The position numbers and the translations under genes were made by a program. From positions 1 to 17,727 of the forward strand of contig CANRIY010000023.1 of NCBI GenBank assembly GCA_947630775.1: DNA of 17,727 nt, in the 5' to 3' direction. Below are positions 8,772 through 16,308 of this stretch, in pieces. Source of the stretch: an uncultured Clostridia bacterium (GTDB lineage: Bacteria; Bacillota; Clostridia; Christensenellales; Borkfalkiaceae). A model generated the notes under the pieces. The model had not been told where the DNA came from. It saw nothing but the letters and a program-made list of their open reading frames with translations, and did not search any database. Every line of letters starts with the position of its first letter. The first letter of the stretch is position 1.

Positions 8772-8810
8772 CCCCCTCACCGCCTGCGGCGGAGCTCCCC
8801 CTCAAGGGGG
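8772..8810. repeat. Palindromic intergenic repeat, reversed relative to the left-end copies
   Basis: Two hairpins lie side by side: CCGCC-TGC-GGCGG (8780-8792) and CCCCC-TCAA-GGGGG (8797-8810), joined by AGCT and preceded by ACCCCCTCA. Reversed, this matches the layout of the left-end repeats, where an AGCTGTCACC hairpin follows a GGAGGAGC hairpin and runs into CTGAGG. It fills the gap between the permease and binding-protein genes. On the minus strand it is followed by A-rich sequence, not a T-run, so it is unlikely to be a strong terminator in the reading direction. It could stabilise the upstream mRNA end. Confidence 0.6.
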
Positions 8811-8899
8811 CGCCGAGAGGATGTCCGCCCGCGGAGTTCTCAAGGGGCGCCGAGAGGATGTCCCTCGCGGAGCCCTTTCAGGAGGCCGAGAGGATATCA
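8791..8899. repeat. Three imperfect tandem repeat units running into a permease stop codon
   Basis: Three units start with GGAG and end with GCCGAGAGGAT plus a few bases: 8791-8826, 8833-8863 and 8869-8899. The shared core CGCCGAGAGGATGTCC recurs at 8811 and 8848, with a variant at about 8884. The spacing is 36-37 bp. The last unit includes the TGA stop codon (8897-8899) of the MalG-type permease gene, so the repeat has reached the gene's end without disrupting it. The CAAGGGG part of each unit resembles half of the neighbouring hairpin, which suggests partial duplications of one element. Confidence 0.8.
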
Positions 8900-9934
8900 G
8901 CCCTTGATCCCGCTGCGCGATACGCCGCGCATGATGTATTTGCGGAAGAAGATGAATATTATGAGGAGCGGGAGCGTCACAAGCACGACCGCAGCCATTT
9001 GCAAAGGATAATTGATGAGTTCGTTCGTCTTGAATGCGGCGCCGCGTAGTCCGACGGTGACCAGTTTGAACGCCTCTCCCGCGACGAGATTGGGCCACAC
9101 ATAGGAGTTCCATGCCCCCATCATCTTTAAGATCGTGATGGAAATGAGCGTGGGCGCGGAGAGCGGGATCATCACCTTCCATAGATACTTGAGGTCGCTC
9201 GTTCCGTCCACTTTTGCAGCGAGATACAGTTCGTTGGGGATCTGCATGAAGTTCTGCCGCAAGAGATAGATATAGAACACGCTCACAAGGAAAGGAATGA
9301 CGAGCGCCAAAAACGCACGGAACGATTCGCCCGTGGTAACTTGCTCCGCCGCACTGTGGCTTACCCAGCCAAGCCCCGTCGCGCCGACCGTAACGTAGTT
9401 CGTGATCGTGAAGAGTTCCCCGGGGATCATCATTGTCGCGAGCATCAGGGCGAAGAGAACATTCTTTCCCTTGAATTCCAGCCTTGCAAACGCATAGGCG
9501 GAGAGCACCGTGACAATGAGAGACAGAATCGTCGATACGACGCCGACAAGGACGGTATTCAAAAAGAGCGTGCCGAGATTGAGTTGGTCTGCGACCCCTT
9601 CTATCACAATGCCGTTCTCGTGGACATCGACGAACAGACCCTTATAGTTCTGCCACAAGAATTGCCGCGGCCAAAGGGTGGGCGTATACGCGTTGTATTC
9701 CGGCTGCGTCTTGAACGACGAGATGAGCATCCAGTAGAACGGAAAGATGACGATGACCGCCATGACGGTGAGGAAGGTATACAATCCGATCTGCGCAAAG
9801 ACTTTTTTCACGCGCTGCCGCCTTGCGATTGCGGCGATCACGTCATTTTCGGCCGCGACGGCTTCGCCTTCGGATGTCATTTGCGCTTCGGAGGAAGCGT
9901 CGTTTTCATTCAGTTTCTTCATTTCGTCCGACAT
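8897..9934 (-). CDS. Sugar ABC transporter permease, MalG/UgpE type
   Basis: The product has 345 residues and is an inner-membrane permease of the binding-protein-dependent family. Several hydrophobic segments are visible (about 49-72, 122-148, 157-178, 207-225, 259-276, 312-331). The cytoplasmic coupling loop (EAA motif) reads YLAAKVDGTSDLKYLWKV at 237-254, and PFYWMLISSFK at 65-75 is the usual first periplasmic entry of MalG-type subunits. A hydrophilic 45-residue N-terminal extension rich in Glu and Ala makes it longer than the common 270-300 residues. The AAGGAGGG ribosome site overlaps the stop codon of the preceding permease gene (12-bp gap), indicating translational coupling. The 3' end abuts the tandem repeat units. 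Confidence 0.93.
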   Translation of the reverse strand: MSDEMKKLNENDASSEAQMTSEGEAVAAENDVIAAIARRQRVKKVFAQIGLYTFLTVMAVIVIFPFYWMLISSFKTQPEYNAYTPTLWPRQFLWQNYKGLFVDVHENGIVIEGVADQLNLGTLFLNTVLVGVVSTILSLIVTVLSAYAFARLEFKGKNVLFALMLATMMIPGELFTITNYVTVGATGLGWVSHSAAEQVTTGESFRAFLALVIPFLVSVFYIYLLRQNFMQIPNELYLAAKVDGTSDLKYLWKVMIPLSAPTLISITILKMMGAWNSYVWPNLVAGEAFKLVTVGLRGAAFKTNELINYPLQMAAVVLVTLPLLIIFIFFRKYIMRGVSRSGIKG

Positions 9935-9946
9935 GTTCTTCCCTCC

Positions 9947-10879
9947 TTAGTAATGCACCTTTTTCTTACTGACATAGAGGTTGACCAAGGTAACGGCGAA
10001 GATGATCGCAAACAAAATGATCGCCGCCGCGCTCGCGCGCCCCTGGAACCCGCTGACATTCTGAATGATATAGCCGACCATGGTATTCCATTTTCCCGGC
10101 TGGGTGTTGGGCCCCATCGTGTCGCCGAAAATACCGACGATGCTGTTGTATTCCTTAAAGCCGCCGATAAAGCCCGTGATGACGACGTATGCGATCATCG
10201 GGGAGAGAAGCGGCACTGTGACGCGCCAGAAGATGCGCCATCTCGACGCACCGTCCACTTTCGCGGCGTCATAGTACTGCTTATCCACATTTTGGAGCCC
10301 GCCGAGAAGCACAAGGATCTTAAACGGCAACGCGTTCCATACGATGAAGACGACAAGGACGAAGAAGTTTGCGCCCCAGCTTGACGTCTGGTTCACCCAG
10401 TCGATGTGGGAGCCGCCGAACGCTTCGATGATCGTATTGATGATCCCGATCGAGTCGGGGTCCCGCCCGGGCACGACGCCGATCATGCTGAACATCGCCA
10501 TAAAGACCATGCCGATCGCGATCGAATTGGTGACGTACGGCAGGAAAAAGATCGTCTGGAAGAGTTTTTTGAGCGGTTTGATGGAGTTGAGCGCGACCGC
10601 GATGAGAAGCGCCAGCATCGTGGAAATAGGCACCGTGACAACCGTGAGGAGCAACGTATTGCCCAAACAGGTCGTAAATTCTCTGTATCCGACAACGTTT
10701 GAGAAATTCGCGAACCCAAAGGAAAACGGCTGGCCGAGCCTCTCGCCCGCGGAGTTATATCCCTCCAAAAAACCCATTCTGATCGTATTGATGATGGGCC
10801 ATACGGTGAATATCCCGAGGACGACGAGCGCAGGCAACAGATACAGCCACGCTTTCCATTGGTTTTTCTTTTTGTTCAT
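9947..10879 (-). CDS. Sugar ABC transporter permease, MalF/UgpA type
   Basis: The product has 310 residues, the normal length for a CUT1 permease of this type. The N-terminus is basic (MNKKKNQWKAW) and leads into a first membrane segment, LYLLPALVVLGIFTVWPII. The EAA coupling loop reads YYDAAKVDGASRWRIFWRVTV at about 202-221, with the conserved alanine, glycine and following proline, and would dock to the ATPase. It would form the membrane channel with the permease encoded directly downstream. The AGGAGGG ribosome site sits inside the end of the ATPase gene and the stop and start codons are only 2 bp apart, so the two are almost certainly translated from one mRNA. Confidence 0.94.
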   Translation of the reverse strand: MNKKKNQWKAWLYLLPALVVLGIFTVWPIINTIRMGFLEGYNSAGERLGQPFSFGFANFSNVVGYREFTTCLGNTLLLTVVTVPISTMLALLIAVALNSIKPLKKLFQTIFFLPYVTNSIAIGMVFMAMFSMIGVVPGRDPDSIGIINTIIEAFGGSHIDWVNQTSSWGANFFVLVVFIVWNALPFKILVLLGGLQNVDKQYYDAAKVDGASRWRIFWRVTVPLLSPMIAYVVITGFIGGFKEYNSIVGIFGDTMGPNTQPGKWNTMVGYIIQNVSGFQGRASAAAIILFAIIFAVTLVNLYVSKKKVHY

Positions 10880-10881
10880 GC

Positions 10882-12294
10882 TCAGCCCTCCTGATCCGTC
10901 GTTTCGCCTTCGGGGGTGCCCTCTTCCTTAACGGGTTCCTCCGCATGCGGTTCTTCTACGCTTTCGGGAGTTTCTTCTGCGGCTTCGGGGATTTCTTCGG
11001 CGATCTCAGGTTTTTCATCCTTCGATCTCTTAAAGATCCCCTTGATCTTTGCCAAAATTCCCTTTTTGACCGGGACGGAGACCTCCTCCTTTGCCGCGTC
11101 GTCCGCTTCGCGGGGAAGAGGCCCTTCGTGCGTGACGTAATTCTGCCCCTCTTCCGCCATTTGGGCGACCATCGCCTCGTGGGCCGCCATCTGGTCCCCG
11201 AAGTAAACACGCTGTTCTGATTCCCTGTTGAAAAGGAAGACCTTGTGCGGTTTCAGCCTGAATTTCACGGTTTCGCCCGAGATCTTGCCCATTTCGTCCG
11301 CCGAGATAATGGAACGCACCACGGAATTGAGGGAAGCGGCGTTTGTGGACACGACGGAGACATCCCTGCCCATGACGTCGATCCCCGAGATCGCACAGGT
11401 AAGTCCCCCGTTTTCGTCCAAAACGAAACCCTCGGGACGGATGCCGATATAGACGTCCTGATCCTCGACGCCGGGCACGGAAAGGACTTCTTCCTCCCCG
11501 ATGTAAAGAACGCCGCCGCGGACGGAGCCCGTGAACACGTTGATGGGCGGCGTGCCGAGGAATTTCGCGACGAAAAGATTCGCGGGATCGTCGTACACCC
11601 ACTGGGGTTTGCCCGTCTGCATGATGACGCCAAGTTTCATGACGACGATGAAGTCGGAAATGGACATCGCCTCTTCCTGGTCGTGCGTGACGAAAATGGT
11701 CGTGATCTGCGTATCGCGCTGGATCCTTCTGATCTCTTCACGGGTTTGAAGCCTCAAACGGGCGTCAAGATTAGAAAGAGGCTCGTCCAAGAGGAGCACG
11801 CGCGGCATTTTGACAAGTGCCCGTGCGATGGCGACGCGCTGCTGTTGCCCGCCCGAAAGTTCGGACGGCTTACGGTCCATATACTCGTCGATCTGGACAA
11901 GCTTTGCGACTTCATAAGCCCGCGTCAGCATTTCCTCCTTGGAGAGCCTGTTTTCACCTTTCAAGTTCTGCAAAGGAAACAGAATATTCTGTTGTACCGT
12001 CATATGCGGATAGAGCGCATAATTCTGGAAGACGAGACCGATGCCTCTGTTTTCGGGGGCAAGCGCGGTCACATCGTCGTCGCCGAAGAAAATCTTTCCG
12101 TTTGACGGAGCCTGCAACCCGCTGATCATGTACAGCGTAGTGCTCTTTCCGCAACCGGAGGGACCGAGAAGGCCGATGAGTTTTCCGTCGGGGATCTCGA
12201 GATTGAAATCATTTACGGCAACGACTTCGGCGTTCTTATCTTTCTTGTTGCGACTTGGGAAGATCTTTGTGAGATGCTGCAATACAACTTTCAT
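10882..12294 (-). CDS. Sugar ABC transporter ATPase (MsmK/UgpC-like) with acidic C-terminal tail
   Basis: The product has 470 residues and powers the adjacent permeases. All ATPase motifs are present: Walker A GPSGCGKST (44-52), Q-loop Gln90, signature LSGGQ (146-150), Walker B VLLLDEP (166-172), D-loop SNLDA and switch His204. Residues about 240-360 form the regulatory OB/TOBE domain typical of MalK-like proteins (IGIRPEGF at 283-290). Family members usually end near residue 360-370. This one continues for about 110 residues with a short basic stretch (KKGILAKIKGIFKR, 410-423) and then a strongly acidic Glu/Pro-rich tail. No known domain is recognised in the tail. The start is supported by AAAAGGA upstream. 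The gene follows the RDD gene by 52 bp. Single MsmK-type ATPases can serve several transporters; whether this one does is unknown. Confidence 0.94.
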   Translation of the reverse strand: MKVVLQHLTKIFPSRNKKDKNAEVVAVNDFNLEIPDGKLIGLLGPSGCGKSTTLYMISGLQAPSNGKIFFGDDDVTALAPENRGIGLVFQNYALYPHMTVQQNILFPLQNLKGENRLSKEEMLTRAYEVAKLVQIDEYMDRKPSELSGGQQQRVAIARALVKMPRVLLLDEPLSNLDARLRLQTREEIRRIQRDTQITTIFVTHDQEEAMSISDFIVVMKLGVIMQTGKPQWVYDDPANLFVAKFLGTPPINVFTGSVRGGVLYIGEEEVLSVPGVEDQDVYIGIRPEGFVLDENGGLTCAISGIDVMGRDVSVVSTNAASLNSVVRSIISADEMGKISGETVKFRLKPHKVFLFNRESEQRVYFGDQMAAHEAMVAQMAEEGQNYVTHEGPLPREADDAAKEEVSVPVKKGILAKIKGIFKRSKDEKPEIAEEIPEAAEETPESVEEPHAEEPVKEEGTPEGETTDQEG

Positions 12295-12346
12295 AAATAT
12301 ATTCCTTTTCTGCTGTGATTTTGTTGTACGGTATTCCGAGCCGCCG

Positions 12347-13366
12347 TCAGCTTTCCGCGCGTTCGGCGATCTCTTTTTGCAGTTTTGCTTTTTTCTCGTT
12401 CAATTCTTCTTCCGATGCAAAGATCATCTGTAATTTCATATCGGCAGCCGCCGTAACGGCAATGACATCGTGGATCGGCGTCCTGTTCTTCGTCGCAAAG
12501 AACAGAATGATATTCAAAAGGAAGATCGCCGCGAACAGGATCACCGTCACGATTCCTCCCCCGCCGAAGAAAAACATAAAGACAAGGAGAATGGGAAACA
12601 TCGTTTCGATGGCATATTTTCCGAGGATCGTTCTGCCAAAGAGTGCAACGTTGGCGATCCTCACGCAATTCGGGCGGACAAGACAGATAGAAAAGACCTT
12701 TTTCCCCACTGTTTGCCCGTTTTTCAGACAAACAGGTACGATAAACTCCAAAATAAGGAAAGACAATGCAAGACCGACGGAGACCATCATGAAGAGAAGC
12801 GTATAGACGTACTCGTATTGACGGTTCGTCTTTTCGATCGAAGGAAGCTCCGCATAGCGGATAAAAGCGTCCGCAAATTCGGGGCGGGCACGGTCCGACG
12901 CGAGAAGTATTTCTTTGACGTCGCCGAGTGTTGCCGCCGTGCCGTCTTTTGAGATGGAAAAGACGTAATTGCCGTCTTCGCTCTTTCTTTCCGAATAGGT
13001 AAAGCCGTAATATTCGGCGACATCCTTGACAAGGGCGCCCGTAACATCTTCCAGCGCTGCCGCCGCACCGTCCTTTGTGATGGTATAGCCGTCATCGGTC
13101 TCCTGATAGACGAACCCGTACGCTTCGGCAACGGCGGGGATCTCCTCTTTGCGGAAACTCTCCCATTCGTTATAATACTGTGTCGCAAGATCTTGCGCTT
13201 CGGAAAAACCGCAGATGAGCGAGATGATCCACATGAGGCCCGTCGTCAGAACCGCAAGCAGGATCGCATCCAAGAGCCATGCGGAAGCTCTCCTTACGAT
13301 CCCGATCCTGCGAAGATCGAACATCGCATAGTTTCCGCTGTTTTTAACTTCGCCTTGCTTTTCCAT
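12347..13366 (-). CDS. RDD-family membrane protein with a duplicated insert
   Basis: The product has 339 residues. The RDD signature is seen in RRASAWLLDAILL (25-37, with Arg26 and Asp33) and TPIHDVIAV (296-304, Asp300), with GQTVGKKVF (217-225) as the usual central motif. Membrane segments are about 28-52, 187-212, 243-267 and 270-292. Between the first two lies an unusual 130-residue hydrophilic insert with two similar units (about 80-112 and 117-152), each showing YGF.Y, then DG.Y and KDGAAAALEDV or KDGTAATLGDV. RDD proteins are poorly understood; some affect ion transport. Its place ahead of the ABC genes suggests a shared transcript. A consensus promoter ends only 9 bp before this ATG and there is no ribosome site, so translation may be leaderless. 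Met15 is an alternative start. Confidence 0.82.
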   Translation of the reverse strand: MEKQGEVKNSGNYAMFDLRRIGIVRRASAWLLDAILLAVLTTGLMWIISLICGFSEAQDLATQYYNEWESFRKEEIPAVAEAYGFVYQETDDGYTITKDGAAAALEDVTGALVKDVAEYYGFTYSERKSEDGNYVFSISKDGTAATLGDVKEILLASDRARPEFADAFIRYAELPSIEKTNRQYEYVYTLLFMMVSVGLALSFLILEFIVPVCLKNGQTVGKKVFSICLVRPNCVRIANVALFGRTILGKYAIETMFPILLVFMFFFGGGGIVTVILFAAIFLLNIILFFATKNRTPIHDVIAVTAAADMKLQMIFASEEELNEKKAKLQKEIAERAES

Positions 13367-13375
13367 CCGAAAGAC

Positions 13376-13404
13376 ATTATATCATAAAACTCGGAAAGAC
13401 GCAA
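13376..13404 (-). promoter_or_regulatory. Sigma-A promoter for the RDD and ABC transporter genes
   Basis: On the minus strand TTGCGT (13399-13404) and TATAAT (13376-13381) are separated by exactly 17 bp. The -10 box is a perfect consensus and the -35 box matches 4 of 6 bases of TTGACA. The predicted transcription start falls around 13368-13369, only a few bases before the ATG of the RDD gene. It is the best promoter visible in the window and splits it into two transcription units. Confidence 0.72.
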
Positions 13405-13412
13405 GTGTGCGG

Positions 13413-13426
13413 CGGAAATAATTCCG
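13413..13426 (-). promoter_or_regulatory. Inverted repeat next to the -35 box
   Basis: CGGAA-ATAA-TTCCG is a perfect 5-bp inverted repeat whose edge lies 8 bp upstream of the -35 hexamer of the promoter at 13376-13404. Its position fits an activator or repressor site, but it is short and could be chance in AT-rich sequence. No regulator gene is in the window. Confidence 0.3.
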
Positions 13427-13446
13427 TAAAATTTTTGATTTCACAA

Positions 13447-13467
13447 AAATACAGACGTTTTGTATTT
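13447..13467 (-). terminator. Weak terminator-like hairpin between the two gene blocks
   Basis: On the minus strand AAATACA-AAACGTC-TGTATTT forms a 7-bp AT-rich stem followed by a few more T residues. It lies 43 bp past the stop of the 219-residue lipoprotein gene and before the 13376-13404 promoter, where a terminator would be expected. The stem is weak and the T-run short, so read-through between the two blocks is plausible. The rest of the 143-bp gap shows only the promoter and the small inverted repeat. Confidence 0.35.
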
Positions 13468-13509
13468 ATTCAATCAAATATATTGAGGATTACGCCGCGC
13501 GGCATGCGC

Positions 13510-14169
13510 TCAGGATCCCGACGCGTCTGTTTCTACCGGGTAAAAAACGTACCGAAGGCTCACGCTGTTTCCGTTTTCGGACACATACGACAAGTTGATA
13601 TCATTGAGTGCGTCGAAGAAAGTCACCGTGAGTTTCATCTCCGTACAAGAGATCTGCGTACCCAGAAAGGCGGACGGATCTTTGACGTCGGCTTTCAGAT
13701 AGACTTCGTTAAGATCGGCGTTTTCAAAATATTCTTCCTTGAAGGTAAACCCGAGCGTTGCGGCGGACGGCGTGATCCCGACGTCATCGCCCGTGACGGA
13801 AAAGATCTCTCCGTCCAGAATGACCGTTCTCCCCGTGAGCGTTGTGACCGGATCGGGAAGAACGTCTTCTGTCCCGTCGAACCCGGTGAAGCGTTCGACC
13901 GTATAGTCGATCGTCACGCAATCCCCGGAGTAGCCGATCTCGTAGACGCTTGTAAGAGTCAGATCTTCGCCGAACGTGTCCGTCACCGTCAGTACGATGC
14001 GGGAATACTCCATGCCCACCATTTCGTTGAGCGCATCATATTCATCCTGCACGACCGTTTGATCGCCGGGGGTCTTATCCTCTTTCTTTTTTCCGCCCGT
14101 GAGATTGCATGCGGAGAGGCAAACTGCCGCAAAACATACCGTCGCAAGAATCAAAACCGATTTTTTCAT
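13510..14169 (-). CDS. Small lipoprotein of unknown function
   Basis: The product has 219 residues. It has a clear lipoprotein signal with lipobox LSAC (Cys21), then a Lys/Asp/Gly linker to about residue 40. The rest reads as alternating beta strands with no family I recognise, such as YSRIVLTVTDTF (55-66), SVYEIGYSGDCVTIDYTVE (74-92) and a final SVSLRYVFYP (202-211). A GGAGG ribosome site sits 9 bases before the ATG. It starts 29 bp after the endonuclease gene, so it is probably the last member of the phosphorylase, kinase and nuclease operon. It may hold or assist the secreted nuclease at the cell surface; that is a guess from position only. Confidence 0.82.
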   Translation of the reverse strand: MKKSVLILATVCFAAVCLSACNLTGGKKKEDKTPGDQTVVQDEYDALNEMVGMEYSRIVLTVTDTFGEDLTLTSVYEIGYSGDCVTIDYTVERFTGFDGTEDVLPDPVTTLTGRTVILDGEIFSVTGDDVGITPSAATLGFTFKEEYFENADLNEVYLKADVKDPSAFLGTQISCTEMKLTVTFFDALNDINLSYVSENGNSVSLRYVFYPVETDASGS

Positions 14170-14198
14170 CGTTTTTTACCTCCGTTTTTCCGATCGGA

Positions 14199-16274
14199 TC
14201 AGCCGTCTTCGGATCCGCCGTGCAGGGCGGCACGGTCCGCCTGTTCCGCATCGGCGTTATAGTCGCGCACCGTTTCGTTATACAGGGCAATCTCCGCGAG
14301 AAGGACCTCGAGATCCTCCTCCGCGAGCGACTTTTCGGACTCGGAGAGCGCCTGATAGGCCTCGAGCGCCTTGTTGATCGAAGCAAACCGCGCGGGAAGC
14401 GAGCCTTCCGTCACGATCGAAGCGACCGCGGAATGAAACGCCGCAAGATTTTTGCCATCATCCGGCGTGTCGCCGCCCGGTCCTTCTCCCCCGCCGATCG
14501 TCCGCTCGTACCCGCATTTGTCGCAGGTCGTGTCGTTCTCGTCCGAATATTCGTGCGGCTCCCGTGTTTGCACGTCTCCACACTCCGTGCAGGTGTACAC
14601 ATGATAGGTATCGTCCAATGATTGATACTCGTAATGATGGACGTGCTCGCTGCCGCTGCCGTCTCCGCCGTATTCGACGACGATGCTGTCGAGATAGGTA
14701 GCGCTGCTGTCCGCATAGACGAGGGCGAAGTAACAGTCACTCCCCTCTACCGTCCATGTGACGCCTTCCTCCGTGACCGTCTGCGTGCCGCATTCATGCT
14801 CTCCCGAAGGATTGCCCGACATCTCATCGTAGGGCGAGGAGGACGTGTAGAGCGCCCATTCCTTATCGTCTTTCCCTTCCTGTATTTTCACCGTGACCGA
14901 CTTGATCGCCCCGGGGACGGGGGTCGTCGTTGCGAGATAGTGCTCGGTTTTGGAGGAATTGAACTGCATCGCGTCCTTATTTCCGCCGTAGATATAGGCG
15001 ATGCCCTCTACGCCGCCCGCCGACCACGACTGGAAGTCATAAGACGCCGAAGGTGAAGCAAACGTGGAACGTGTGATCGTGAACGAGCCTTCCTCTCCGC
15101 CGACCGACGATTTTGTGACATGGACCGTCGCCGTCGCCTTGACGGAAGGTTTTACCGCGCTCGTTGCGGTGATCGTCGCAGTACCCTCATTCCTTGCCGT
15201 AACAACGCCGTCTGCAACAGTGGCGACCGTCGCATCGCTTGTCTCCCATGTGACAGCCCTGCTCGCGTTCGAGGGGGTCGCCGTGACGGTGAGCGCCCTG
15301 CTCTGCCCGACGGGGACCGACACCGTAGCGGGTGTCAGGGTGAGCGCCGTCAGCTCGTCCGAAGGTGTGGGCGGCGTAACCGTACCGTCTCCCCAGATCG
15401 CCTCCGCATATTCGGGATGGTCGATGAAGGGATTGCGGTTGCCCTGAATTTTGTAAACTTCCTCGTTGCGGGTGATCTCGCTCTGGTCAACGGGATCGGA
15501 TTCGTTCCACTTCAAAAGAAGGGTGATCGCCGCACTCTCGCTCGTCGGCGCCATGATATCGGTGAACTTCAGATTTCCGAAACAAGAGGATCTTCCGCTC
15601 CCGTTCGTGGATCCGTAGACATTTCTGAATGTATTATAATGTGTATAGACATACATGACGATGCGTGCGACATCGCCCTTCACCTCGTCCTTGGGCATGA
15701 ATTTGCCGCCGCTCGTGTATCCCGCGATGGCGATCTGTGTGTTGCTCGCGTCCTTATACCAAACCGTATTGCCGCCGCTGAATTCGCCGTACTTATTATT
15801 GCTGCGCGAGCTGTTCACCCTGCTCTCTGTCGGGCGGATATGATGAAGGTCGCCGCCACCGCCGCTCGTGCCCCAAAGACCGTTCGAATGGCTTTGGCAC
15901 CAAACGTGCTCCCTGTTCCATGTACCGCTGGCACCGCCCTGCCATGAAGAGGACAAATTTGCCCGAGCATAGAATTCCATGAGCGCGCCGCCCGTGCCGG
16001 GATCGGTTTTCTTGACATACGTCGGATTTTTGCAATCGTCGTAGGATGTATACTTCGTGTGCGTCGTGGTGATGAGGTCGTGGACTTGGCCGAGGAGCTC
16101 ATTCCCCTCCGTCGCCGTGATCCCGTCGTAATAGGAACCCGTATAGGCGGTCTCCATGACTTCCGCGGCTTCCGCGACCGAAGGCTCCGCCGCAGGGACG
16201 CTCACGGACACAAGCCCGAAGAGCATCACAACCGAAAGAAGAAACGCTGAAAATTTGTTGAAAACCTTTTGCAT
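14199..16274 (-). CDS. Secreted endonuclease I (EndA family) with Ig-like, beta-sandwich and zinc-ribbon-like domains
   Basis: The product has 691 residues. Residues 1 to about 29 are a Sec signal peptide without a lipobox Cys, so it is exported. Residues 42-296 are an endonuclease I domain with WNREHVW (119-125; Glu122 and His123 match the catalytic pair of periplasmic nucleases such as Vvn) and GDLHHIRPTESRVNSSRSN (141-159), the metal-binding block. It should cleave DNA, and possibly RNA, nonspecifically. A BIG2-type Ig domain (306-386) and a beta-sandwich module (394-536, ending YLDSIVVEY) follow. Next is a small Cys/His region with CTEC and CDKC pairs (561-587) and a helical C-terminus (609-686). 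The extra domains make it over twice the size of a bare EndA. ACGGAG lies about 11 bp before the ATG. It starts 34 bp after the thymidine kinase gene. Confidence 0.92.
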   Translation of the reverse strand: MQKVFNKFSAFLLSVVMLFGLVSVSVPAAEPSVAEAAEVMETAYTGSYYDGITATEGNELLGQVHDLITTTHTKYTSYDDCKNPTYVKKTDPGTGGALMEFYARANLSSSWQGGASGTWNREHVWCQSHSNGLWGTSGGGGDLHHIRPTESRVNSSRSNNKYGEFSGGNTVWYKDASNTQIAIAGYTSGGKFMPKDEVKGDVARIVMYVYTHYNTFRNVYGSTNGSGRSSCFGNLKFTDIMAPTSESAAITLLLKWNESDPVDQSEITRNEEVYKIQGNRNPFIDHPEYAEAIWGDGTVTPPTPSDELTALTLTPATVSVPVGQSRALTVTATPSNASRAVTWETSDATVATVADGVVTARNEGTATITATSAVKPSVKATATVHVTKSSVGGEEGSFTITRSTFASPSASYDFQSWSAGGVEGIAYIYGGNKDAMQFNSSKTEHYLATTTPVPGAIKSVTVKIQEGKDDKEWALYTSSSPYDEMSGNPSGEHECGTQTVTEEGVTWTVEGSDCYFALVYADSSATYLDSIVVEYGGDGSGSEHVHHYEYQSLDDTYHVYTCTECGDVQTREPHEYSDENDTTCDKCGYERTIGGGEGPGGDTPDDGKNLAAFHSAVASIVTEGSLPARFASINKALEAYQALSESEKSLAEEDLEVLLAEIALYNETVRDYNADAEQADRAALHGGSEDG

Positions 16275-16308
16275 ATCCTTCGCTCCGTAAATCTTGTTTT
16301 AGAACGTT

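Noticed and set aside
9341..10384. A 347-codon plus-strand frame spanning two permease genes
   Set aside because: It runs across the junction of two well-supported genes on the other strand and its translation is low-complexity charged sequence.
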